Below are positions 50,936-59,119 of a stretch of 64,000 nt of DNA, piece after piece. The DNA comes from Sphingomonas sp. C3-2. Lineage in GTDB: Bacteria; Pseudomonadota; Alphaproteobacteria; Sphingomonadales; Sphingomonadaceae. The notes under the pieces are model-generated. The model ran no database searches. It worked only from the letters and a program-made list of their open reading frames with translations, and had not been told where the DNA came from. Each line of letters opens with the position of its first letter. Position 1 is the stretch's first letter. The stretch is taken from the NCBI RefSeq assembly GCF_033025475.1, contig NZ_CP130322.1:1717001-1781000 (forward strand), given 5' to 3'. Position numbers and translations under genes: made by a program.

Positions 50936-53125
50936 ATGGATATCGATTATATAGGCGGTCGCCGACAGGAACAAACTGACGGACACATGAAGGACGCCGG
51001 CGGCGGAACTGGCCGTGTCCATCTGCCATTGGCGCTTCAGTACTGGCGCATCATCATGCGTTGGAAATGGGTCGTGGTCGGCATTCTCGCCGGAGCCTTG
51101 GCCCTGGGGCTGGTCGCCACTTTGTTCATGACCCCGATGTACACCTCTACTTCCACAGTAGAAATTTCTCGTCAGCGAGATCGGGTAGTCAACGTGCAAA
51201 GCGTTGAGCCTGAGGTCAGCGCCGTCGATCTCGAATTCTATCAGACTCAATATTCACTTCTGCAGGCTAGGTCCCTCGCTCAGCGCGTCGTAGCAGACCT
51301 ACGTTTCGCAGAAACCGACGAATTGTTCGATGCGTTCGGCGTTAATCCCGCCGATGGCATTTCATTCTTCGAAGCAGAGAACCAACGCATTACCGCCGAG
51401 CAACGCGCAAAGCGGCTTAAAAAGGCAACGGACATCCTGCTGGACCACATCAGCATAGCGCCCGTACGAAATTCCTCACTCGTTGAGGTTAGCTTCTCGA
51501 GCCCAAACGCCGATCTTTCTCGTCGCATCGTAACCGCTTGGACCAAGGGCTTCATCACGTCGAATCTTGATCGAAGGTTCGAGGCCTCCTCTTACGCCCG
51601 CAAGTTTCTCGAAGACCGCCTGGAGCAGATCCGGCAGCGCCTTGAGGAATCGGAACGTCGCGTGGTCGCATACGCCTCCCGCGAACGCATCGTCAGCATT
51701 CCTGCCGAACAACAAGGCGCAGCCGAACGATCGCTGGTTGGCGATGACCTCGCTCGCCTGAACGCAGAGCTGGTCTCTGCGACTGCTGATCGCGTCCGTG
51801 CAGCCAGTCGGTTGAATTCCAACGGCAACACTTCGGTGGAGGCCCTCAACAATCAGACCATCTCCACCTTACGTGCCAAACGCGCCGAAGCAGCTGCTGA
51901 ATATTCCAAGATGTTGGCTCGTTTTGAACCGGAGTACCCCGCATCAAAGGCGATAGCTTCGCAAATCAAGGATTTGGATAGAAGTATTGCCAATGAAGAG
52001 GCGCGGGTCAGAGATGGAATTTCAAAGAATTATCATGACTCAATGAGCCGTGAAAACACCCTGCGCGCTCAACTTGAGACACTCAAGAACGACGCTCTCA
52101 ATTTGCGCCGACGTAGTATTCAGTATAATATCTACCAGCGCGATGCTGACACCAACCGCCAACTCTACGATGGCCTGCTTCAGCGCTACAAGGAAATCGG
52201 TGTTGCCGGCGGTATCGGTAGCAATAATGTGCTTGTGGTTGACGCAGCCAGCCTACCGGATAAGCCATCAAGCCCGCGCTTAGTTCTCAATCTAGCGATC
52301 GCGCTCATTTTGGGCCTTATTATCGCCGCCGCAGTGGTCTTCATTCTCGAACAGGTGGATGAAACGATCAAAGATCCGCTGCAGGTCGAGCCGGCGTTTG
52401 GCCTCCCCAATATCGGCATCATCCCGCTCGTTGAAGGTGAACCGAACGAGTTGCTCACGGATCGTAAATCGGCGCTTTCCGAGGCCTATCTGTCGCTTCA
52501 AACGAATCTGCGCTTCTCCACCCATCATGGTGTCCCGCGCTCTCTCGCCGTTACGAGCACGCGTCCGGCGGAAGGCAAGACAACGACCTCCTGGGCGCTG
52601 TCTCAAACTCTGGCGCGCATCGGTAAAAAAGTGGTGCTCATCGATTGCGATATGCGATCCCCATCGCTTCATCACATCATGGGTATAAATAATGAGCGAG
52701 GCGTTAGCGATTATTTGGCTGGCAACAATGAAATCGGCCACCTTATCACGTCTTCGGGTATAACCGACCTTGATTTGATCACGGCGGGGCCACATCCACC
52801 AAGCGCAGCCGAACTGCTCAATGGCCCACGCCTGCACACGCTGATCACTGCACTGCTGGAACGATATGACCACGTCATCATCGACTCCCCTCCAGTCATT
52901 GGCTTGGCCGATGCTCCGCTGATCGGCAGCCAAGTCGAAGGCGTCGTCTATGTGATTGGCGCCAATGGCGCCGTGACCAATGTTATCCGCTCGGCCATCG
53001 CGCGCTTGCAAAGTGCTAAGGCGAACCTGCTTGGTATAACCCTGACACGGTATAAGTCGTCGCACGCTTATTACGGCTATGATTATGGCTATGGTTATGG
53101 GCAGAACGCCAAGGAAGTGGCATGA
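50936..53125 (+). CDS. Polysaccharide co-polymerase with BY-kinase domain, Wzc-like
   Basis: 729 residues. Wzz-type N-terminal part with a membrane helix near 44-64 (VVVGILAGALALGLVATLF), a long periplasmic coiled-coil region (about 205-400), a second helix near 445-470, then a bacterial tyrosine kinase: Walker A around Lys548 (RPAEGKTTT), A' LIDCDMRSPS, Walker B IIDSPP around Asp650, and a C-terminal tyrosine cluster at about 712-722 (AYYGYDYGYGYG). Kinase cycling controls chain length and assembly of the export complex. 14 nt after the Wza-like gene. Confidence 0.94.
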   Translation: MDIDYIGGRRQEQTDGHMKDAGGGTGRVHLPLALQYWRIIMRWKWVVVGILAGALALGLVATLFMTPMYTSTSTVEISRQRDRVVNVQSVEPEVSAVDLEFYQTQYSLLQARSLAQRVVADLRFAETDELFDAFGVNPADGISFFEAENQRITAEQRAKRLKKATDILLDHISIAPVRNSSLVEVSFSSPNADLSRRIVTAWTKGFITSNLDRRFEASSYARKFLEDRLEQIRQRLEESERRVVAYASRERIVSIPAEQQGAAERSLVGDDLARLNAELVSATADRVRAASRLNSNGNTSVEALNNQTISTLRAKRAEAAAEYSKMLARFEPEYPASKAIASQIKDLDRSIANEEARVRDGISKNYHDSMSRENTLRAQLETLKNDALNLRRRSIQYNIYQRDADTNRQLYDGLLQRYKEIGVAGGIGSNNVLVVDAASLPDKPSSPRLVLNLAIALILGLIIAAAVVFILEQVDETIKDPLQVEPAFGLPNIGIIPLVEGEPNELLTDRKSALSEAYLSLQTNLRFSTHHGVPRSLAVTSTRPAEGKTTTSWALSQTLARIGKKVVLIDCDMRSPSLHHIMGINNERGVSDYLAGNNEIGHLITSSGITDLDLITAGPHPPSAAELLNGPRLHTLITALLERYDHVIIDSPPVIGLADAPLIGSQVEGVVYVIGANGAVTNVIRSAIARLQSAKANLLGITLTRYKSSHAYYGYDYGYGYGQNAKEVA

Positions 53126-53144
53126 CTAACGCCAGGAGCACGGC

Positions 53145-54359
53145 ATGAGAAATGGCAAGGGGCAACTATCACCCGCACTCCTAATGGTGCAGGGGGTAAT
53201 GCTGCTTGCCACAGCCGGCTTGCTCGCAAAGTTTACGATCGACACCGGTATAGGCCATGTCATGGCACGCAAGGCGCCCAGTGTCGCATTGCGCTACGCT
53301 CCCCACAATCCAGATGCCCTTGCCAATCAGGCCTCCCTGACCTTACAGCAGGGGACCCCCGGATCGATAGTTCGCGCCAGCAACTTGGCCCTGAAAGCCA
53401 CCCGTTACTCGCCGGCTCAAGCCAAGGCCTATAGTGTGCTTGGCTATGTCGCTGATGCTACGAATCACCCTGAAAAAGCAGATAAACTTGTTGCTTTTTC
53501 TGGGAGCTTAAGCCGCCGCAATCTTCTGACCCACCTGTGGTTCATCGAAAAATATTCAGCGCAGGGCGATATCGATCAAACGTTGCGTCACTACGATCTG
53601 GTGCTCAAGACATCACAGGAAGGCTTCGCAATCCTGCTTCCTGTCTTGATAGAGGCGGCAAAAAGTCCCACGATTCAAGCTCCTCTGACCAAGTTCCTCG
53701 TCAAGGACCCCTCATGGGCGGATCCCTTTTTGCGAGATTTCATTGCCAAGAGCGATGCACCCGATGCATTGGTCATGCTTGCGCAACGATTACGGCATGC
53801 CGGCCACCCCCTCGCCACCGAACGCAAGTTGCAGCTTTTAACTCGATTAGTAGAACTTGAGCGTTTTGACGATGCCGCAACAGTTATGGGGCTGAAAAAT
53901 CGCGCTGCGGTATTCGATGGAGATTTCCAGCAAGGAAACGCATTGGGCCCATTTAGTTGGAATTTAACAAACAACTATACTTACGGTGCAGCCCGCGAAC
54001 CTCAGCCGGCCGGAAAGCATGCCCTAACATTCTTCGCCGAACGGAGCGCGGGCGGCACAGTCGCTCGGCAATTATTAGTCTTACCGCCCGGCCAGTATCG
54101 CCTAGCGACCCAAGCCTCTTATGGCCCAGAGGTAGCCCCCCCTCGTCCATCGTGGCAATTGATCTGCGCCATTGCCAATCAGAAACCGTTGGCAACGCTC
54201 GACCTGCCATCAACGCCCAAGTCAACCGAAGCATCAACCACATTCTCGGTACCGAATGGATGCAACGGACAATGGATAACCTTACGGCTTCAGTCGCCTG
54301 ACGACATAGAAAGCATTATTGGGCAAGTTGATTCGATAAAAATCACTCGCATCATGTAG
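53145..54359 (+). CDS. Membrane-anchored TPR-like protein of the polysaccharide locus, function unknown
   Basis: 404 residues with one N-terminal membrane helix (ALLMVQGVMLLATAGLLAKF). Residues 45-250 are helical and repeat-like (Ala-rich, with pairs such as RYAPHNPDALANQASL and ATRYSPAQAKAYSVLG), consistent with TPRs. Residues 255-404 look like a beta-sandwich, FDGDFQQGNALGPFSWNL ... LLVLPPGQYRLATQ ... WITLRLQSP, like a carbohydrate-binding module. ATG at 53145 has AGGAG 6 nt before. It directly follows the Wzc-like gene by 19 nt. I do not recognise it; a role in handling the polymer in the periplasm is a guess. Confidence 0.75.
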   Translation: MRNGKGQLSPALLMVQGVMLLATAGLLAKFTIDTGIGHVMARKAPSVALRYAPHNPDALANQASLTLQQGTPGSIVRASNLALKATRYSPAQAKAYSVLGYVADATNHPEKADKLVAFSGSLSRRNLLTHLWFIEKYSAQGDIDQTLRHYDLVLKTSQEGFAILLPVLIEAAKSPTIQAPLTKFLVKDPSWADPFLRDFIAKSDAPDALVMLAQRLRHAGHPLATERKLQLLTRLVELERFDDAATVMGLKNRAAVFDGDFQQGNALGPFSWNLTNNYTYGAAREPQPAGKHALTFFAERSAGGTVARQLLVLPPGQYRLATQASYGPEVAPPRPSWQLICAIANQKPLATLDLPSTPKSTEASTTFSVPNGCNGQWITLRLQSPDDIESIIGQVDSIKITRIM

Positions 54360-54420
54360 TGCCTTGCCATAATCATTCACGATTACACATTTACGTTAAC
54401 CCATTATACGGCCAAGAGAA

Positions 54421-55248
54421 TTGCGCTTCTTTTTTATCACCAGCACCCCATCCATCGCTCGCTTTGTGGTTGATAGCGGCGTCGATCGCATTTTGGTCGA
54501 CCTCGAAATCGTCGGCAAAGTCGAACGCCAAGGTCATCTGAATACCGTCATCAGCCATCACACGATAGAAGATGTGGCAGCGATCCGAGCTGCCGTGCCG
54601 GACGCCGAACTGATGGTTCGCCTCAACCCCGTCCACAAGGGCACGTACGCCGAGGTGGATGCCGCAATCGCGGCCGGCGCCGACATATTAATGCTGCCAA
54701 TGTTTCGGACTGTCGCGGAAGTGGAGAAATTCGCGGGCCTAATTGATGGACGCTGCCGTTTATGTCTGCTGGTGGAAACCAAAGAGGCTATGTCACTGAT
54801 AGATTCCTGCGCATCCGTATCCGGAGTGCATGAAGTCCATATTGGATTGAACGACCTCAGCCTGGATCTGGGCCTAGATTTCATGTTCAGTCCGTTTCCG
54901 CTTGGCCTCATCGACGATATGGCGACGAGGCTTGCCCCGCTTGGCAAGCCATTCGGGATTGGCGGCCTAGCGCGAGCTGATGAGGGGCTGTTGCCGGCGC
55001 GCCTGCTGCTTGGAGAGCATGTTCGACTAGGCTCCTCAGCCACCATTCTGTCACGCACCTTTCACCGGCAACATCAAAGCGTCGAAGCCATTCGCGGCGA
55101 AATGGACTTTGCCCATGAAGTGCAGCTTCTCCGCGAGGCGGAGCGTGCTTTTCAAACGGCATCACCGGAAGCGCTAGAAGCCAATCGCATCGAGATCGGA
55201 CGGCTGATTGCTCAGATCAGGTCGGCGCGCTCGGAGCCATCGCGCTGA
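54421..55248 (+). CDS. HpcH/HpaI aldolase family protein
   Basis: 275 residues of the pyruvate-aldolase TIM barrel: ILVDLEIVGKVERQ (metal/acid residues), LMVRLNPVHKG with the substrate Arg, ADILMLPMFRTVAEVEKF, CLLVETKEAM with the metal Glu and HIGLNDLSLDLG with the metal Asp. Would form or cleave a C-C bond with pyruvate or an equivalent, perhaps to make an unusual keto-sugar or pyruvate-derived building block of the polymer. The start is a TTG at 54421 with AAGAGA nearby. The C-terminal 40 residues are a charged helix. Confidence 0.85.
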   Translation: MRFFFITSTPSIARFVVDSGVDRILVDLEIVGKVERQGHLNTVISHHTIEDVAAIRAAVPDAELMVRLNPVHKGTYAEVDAAIAAGADILMLPMFRTVAEVEKFAGLIDGRCRLCLLVETKEAMSLIDSCASVSGVHEVHIGLNDLSLDLGLDFMFSPFPLGLIDDMATRLAPLGKPFGIGGLARADEGLLPARLLLGEHVRLGSSATILSRTFHRQHQSVEAIRGEMDFAHEVQLLREAERAFQTASPEALEANRIEIGRLIAQIRSARSEPSR

Positions 55249-55301
55249 ACGCCCTAGCCCGAATCCGTGCCGTCGCACTTGGCGCCGGCACCCTGCTGGC
55301 C

Positions 55302-56717
55302 TTGGCTTTGTTGCTCGGCCGCGTCTCTGGGCTCGCACGCGAACTGCTGCTCGCCTTCCGCTTCGGTGTATCGCGGGAAGCGGATGTCGCAGTGGTGTTA
55401 TTGACCCTGCCCGATCTGTTGGTGAACCTCCTGCTTTCCGGTGGGCTAAGCGCCGCGCTGGTCCCACGGTTGCGTACGTTGCCAGACGCGCAGGCCGCTC
55501 AGGTCTTTCAACAGGCCTGTTTATGGGCGCTCACCTTTTTCGGCGCACTGGCGCTGCTCATCGCGATCTGGCCCGCAGGAGTTGTATCGCTATTTGCGCC
55601 GGGCCTATCGCAGCCCACCTCGTTGATTACCGCGCCCGTCGCGATGCTAGTGGCACTTTCGATACCGCTGACCGCACTTTCAGGCGTGACCACTGCCTAT
55701 CTCAATGCAGGAAGCCGCTACTTCATCGCCGGACTCGGGACCTTTATCTTCAATGCCGCCATCATTACCGCTTTGGCCTGGTGGCAAAAAGGCGGACTCT
55801 TGGTGCTGTCGGGAGCGATAGCAATCGGCGCCTTATTTCGCCTTGCGTCCCAGATGGCAATCTCCCCGCCTCAGGCATGGCGCAAGCAACCGGAACGTGT
55901 GCCCGCCGATCCACGATTTCGTAAAGCATTCACCGCCGGCGTAATGGCCGCCAGCCTAGCGCTAGTGCCAGCCGCTATGATCCGCGCAGCCGCCTCCCTA
56001 TTGGGGCCAGGCAATATCGCGGCGTTTAACTATGCGCAAAAACTTGTCGAACTGCCGCTCGGGATTTTTATAACCACAATCAGTACAATCGCGCTGACGA
56101 GATTAAGTGGCCATCGCGCCGACGGCGATCCCCTGGCGGCACGGCGCACGCTCCACGCGAACCTACGCCTGTCCTTGATACTAGCCCTGTTCATCCTCCT
56201 CTTCGGTGAAGCTCTCGCTGGCGTCCTGGTTTCCCTGGTTTTCGAGCGTGGCACGATTTCTGCTGGCGATGTCGAACGGATCGCATCGCTGACACGGATT
56301 GCGCTGCTCGGTATTCCGTTCATTTCGGTCAGCAGCCTCGCGACCGCCGCCCTGAATGCGCAGCTTCGTACACCAGAAGTGCTCCGGGCAACGGGGATCG
56401 CGCTCATTGCCCTAATTGTGATTGCGTTGCCTGGGCTGATTATATCCAGCGACCGCCTATTGATGGGATCCGTGGTGGGGTCACAAGGTATACTCGCCTG
56501 GCTGCTTGCGCGCCGCGCAAAGATTTGCCTCATGGGCCCTGATGGCGTAGTGAACCGGCGGTTCTTCAACGCAGTTGCTGCTGGCTGTGCGGTAGCGCTG
56601 CCATTTGCGGCTATTCCACTGTTTCTTTCGGGCAGTGATATTGCGGCAATCGGCCTCGGCGCGATCGGTTTCGGTGCTGGCACCAGCGTTTCCGCGAAGA
56701 TTCTGGGATTTTGGTGA
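55302..56717 (+). CDS. MurJ/MviN-type flippase (probable Wzx of this locus)
   Basis: 471 residues from the TTG at 55302, about 13 membrane helices. GRVSGLARELLLAFRFG near the N terminus, PDLLVNLLLSGGLSAALVPRL and FNYAQKLVELPLGIFITTIST are MurJ-type landmarks. In this context it would flip the lipid-linked repeat unit. TTG 55302 cuts into helix 1; the frame is open further upstream with no ATG, GTG or TTG, and a CTG at 55245 that overlaps the aldolase stop (CTGA) would restore a complete N terminus (NALARIRAVALGAGTLLA) and 490 residues. Confidence 0.85.
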   Translation: MALLLGRVSGLARELLLAFRFGVSREADVAVVLLTLPDLLVNLLLSGGLSAALVPRLRTLPDAQAAQVFQQACLWALTFFGALALLIAIWPAGVVSLFAPGLSQPTSLITAPVAMLVALSIPLTALSGVTTAYLNAGSRYFIAGLGTFIFNAAIITALAWWQKGGLLVLSGAIAIGALFRLASQMAISPPQAWRKQPERVPADPRFRKAFTAGVMAASLALVPAAMIRAAASLLGPGNIAAFNYAQKLVELPLGIFITTISTIALTRLSGHRADGDPLAARRTLHANLRLSLILALFILLFGEALAGVLVSLVFERGTISAGDVERIASLTRIALLGIPFISVSSLATAALNAQLRTPEVLRATGIALIALIVIALPGLIISSDRLLMGSVVGSQGILAWLLARRAKICLMGPDGVVNRRFFNAVAAGCAVALPFAAIPLFLSGSDIAAIGLGAIGFGAGTSVSAKILGFW

Positions 56718-56736
56718 AAGTTGCATAGGAGCCGCG

Positions 56737-57351
56737 GTGACGTCGCCAACATGGTATGAAAGACAGCGCAGGTCCCCTAGCCCGATATCTATGTCGGCGA
56801 AGCGTGCCTTCGACTTGATTTTGGCAAGCGTCGCTCTGGCGATGCTCTCTGTCCCGATGCTTGTCGTTATGCTGGCGATCTACCTCAGCGACCGCGGCCC
56901 CGTTTTTTATCGGCAAATCCGAGTAGGACGAAATTGTCAGCCGTTTGGCATGCTGAAATTCCGCAGCATGGTCATCAACGCTGATAAAGTAGGCGGCTAT
57001 GCGACGGCGAGCGGAGATCCCCGGATCACCTCGATCGGTCGCTTCATCAGACGGACGAGTCTGGACGAGCTGCCACAATTACTCAACGTCCTCCAAGGCA
57101 ACATGAGCATTGTGGGTCCGCGTCCGGATGTGCCGGCCCAGGAAACGCTTTACACGCCAGACCAGTGGCGCGCACGCCATAGGGTTCGTCCGGGCATCAC
57201 CGGCCTGGCGCAGGCCGTCGCGCGGTCGACCGCGTCGGCTGAGGAACGCACAGCACTTGATCTGGCTTATGTGCAGACAGCATCTGTCTTCTTCGACCTC
57301 AAAATCATTCTGATGACGGTTCGTCAACTCATCGCTAGGACGGGTAACTAA
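56737..57351 (+). CDS. Bacterial sugar transferase (priming phosphoglycosyltransferase)
   Basis: 204 residues. A re-entrant membrane helix ([27 protein letters not shown], 24-50) is followed by the monotopic catalytic core: KFRSM (74-78), Asp110-Glu111 ([12 protein letters not shown]) and [11 protein letters not shown]. It transfers a sugar 1-phosphate to undecaprenyl phosphate, the first step of repeat-unit assembly. It lacks the N-terminal four-helix part of WcaJ/WbaP, so it is PglC-like in size. GTG at 56737 has AGGAG 5 nt before. It ends 1 nt before the asnB-type gene. Confidence 0.93.
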   Translation: MTSPTWYERQRRSPSPISMSAKRAFDLILASVALAMLSVPMLVVMLAIYLSDRGPVFYRQIRVGRNCQPFGMLKFRSMVINADKVGGYATASGDPRITSIGRFIRRTSLDELPQLLNVLQGNMSIVGPRPDVPAQETLYTPDQWRARHRVRPGITGLAQAVARSTASAEERTALDLAYVQTASVFFDLKIILMTVRQLIARTGN

Positions 57352-57352
57352 C

Positions 57353-59119
57353 GTGTGTGGCATTTTCGGTTATTTTGACCGCAAGGGGGAAGCCCTTTCG
57401 GAGGCTCAGATTCTTGCCATGGGGAGCGCCATTCGCCATCGCGGCCCCGACGATCAGGGCATCTACAGCGAACCGGGCGTCGCCCTTGGCAACCAGCGCC
57501 TTTCGATCATCGATATTGCGGGCGGGCATCAACCCTTCGTCTCCGACGACGGGCAAATCATAGTCGTCCAGAACGGCGAGATCTTCAACCACATCGAACT
57601 GGCTGCCGAACTGGCCGGCACACCATATGCCTGCAGGACCCACTCAGACACCGAGGTGCTGCTCCGCCTCTACGAACGTGGCGGACTGACGTTCCTCGAC
57701 AAGCTGAACGGCATGTTCGCGATCGCGATCCTCGATCGCCGCGAAGGCGCGCTATATCTGGTCCGCGACCGCATCGGCGTCAAACCCCTATATGTCGCCG
57801 ACGATGGCCAACGTCTGACGTTCGGATCCGAGATTAAGGCCATTACGCCCGGCCTTCGGCAACCGGCGACGCTCGACCTCGAAGCGCTGCACCATTTCCT
57901 GACGTTCAATTATGTACCCGCCCCCCACACCATGCACGGCGGCATCCGCCATGTGATGCCCGGCCATGTGATGAAGATCACCCGGGCAAATGTGACGAGC
58001 CGGCGGTGGTGGGACCTCGCCCAGATTGGACCGGTTCACGATCGCCCCGAGCAGGACTGGATCGAGGAATTCAACGCAATTCTGGACGATGCTGTCCGCA
58101 TTCGCATGCGATCGGATGTGCCATTCGGCGCATTCCTGTCAGGCGGAGTGGATTCCAGCACAATCGTGGGACTGATGGCCCGCCATGCATCGGAGCCCAT
58201 CAAGACGTTCTGCATCGGCTTCGAAGACCCCCGATATGACGAAGCCCCTTTTGCCGAAGCAGCCGCGCGCCGGTTTGGGACGGAGCATGTCATGCGCCGC
58301 GTCGACCCAGACATGCTCGAGCTATGGCCGATGGCCGTTCACCATTGCGATCAACCGCACGGCGACATCTCGTTCCTGCCAACCTATCGCGTCTCAGAAC
58401 TCGCCGCGGAACATGTCAAAGTCGTGTTGACTGGCGACGGGGGCGACGAACTCTTCGCTGGCTACGACAAATATGCGAACTTCTTCGCGCAGCCAGAGAT
58501 CAGCGCCCTGGATGACGACATCTTCCAGCGGCGCTATTTTGACAGCATCTCACTGTTCAGCGACGCCGGCAAGCTCGGCCTTTATACGCCCAACACGCGC
58601 CGCGCCGTCGAGGCAATCGATTCCTTCGACATTGCGCGTCAATGGTTTGACCAGGTGCCGCACCAAGACCGGATCAATCAGGCGCTTTTTCTTGATATGC
58701 AGCTCCTCCTCAGCGGCAACAATCTCGTCAAGCCCGATCGAATGGGCATGGCGGTTTCAATTGAGGCGCGCACACCGTTTCTCGATTATCGCATGATGGA
58801 ATATGCCTTCCGCATGCCAGGCCATCTGAAACTGAAAGATGGTATCACCAAATATCTGTACAAAAAGGCTGTCGCGCCACTGATCGGAGACGAGCTGGCC
58901 TATCGCAAGAAACAGATGTTCACCGTTCCGGTAGGTGATTGGTTCCGAGATAGGTTAAGTGGTTATTGCCGGCAGCACGTTGACGGTGTTCTAGAGAAAA
59001 GTTCGATTTTCAACCAGAAGGCTCTGTATGACATGCTGGATGAGCACATGTCAGGAAAAGAAAATAGAACCAGAGAGATAAGAAGTATTCTCTCTGTCGG
59101 GCACTGGATAGAATCATGA
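57353..59119 (+). CDS. asnB: Asparagine synthase family amidotransferase
   Basis: 588 residues. Class II glutaminase domain with N-terminal nucleophile Cys2 (MCGIFGYFD), RHRGPDDQG and NGEIFNHIEL; synthetase domain with the PP-loop SGGVDSS at 263-269 and GDGGDELFAGY. In polysaccharide loci such enzymes often amidate a sugar carboxylate rather than making free asparagine, but the sequence alone does not decide. GTG start at 57353 follows the preceding stop by 1 nt; the 3' end overlaps the acyltransferase by ATGA. The last 50 codons are clearly richer in A/T than the rest. Confidence 0.92.
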   Translation: MCGIFGYFDRKGEALSEAQILAMGSAIRHRGPDDQGIYSEPGVALGNQRLSIIDIAGGHQPFVSDDGQIIVVQNGEIFNHIELAAELAGTPYACRTHSDTEVLLRLYERGGLTFLDKLNGMFAIAILDRREGALYLVRDRIGVKPLYVADDGQRLTFGSEIKAITPGLRQPATLDLEALHHFLTFNYVPAPHTMHGGIRHVMPGHVMKITRANVTSRRWWDLAQIGPVHDRPEQDWIEEFNAILDDAVRIRMRSDVPFGAFLSGGVDSSTIVGLMARHASEPIKTFCIGFEDPRYDEAPFAEAAARRFGTEHVMRRVDPDMLELWPMAVHHCDQPHGDISFLPTYRVSELAAEHVKVVLTGDGGDELFAGYDKYANFFAQPEISALDDDIFQRRYFDSISLFSDAGKLGLYTPNTRRAVEAIDSFDIARQWFDQVPHQDRINQALFLDMQLLLSGNNLVKPDRMGMAVSIEARTPFLDYRMMEYAFRMPGHLKLKDGITKYLYKKAVAPLIGDELAYRKKQMFTVPVGDWFRDRLSGYCRQHVDGVLEKSSIFNQKALYDMLDEHMSGKENRTREIRSILSVGHWIES

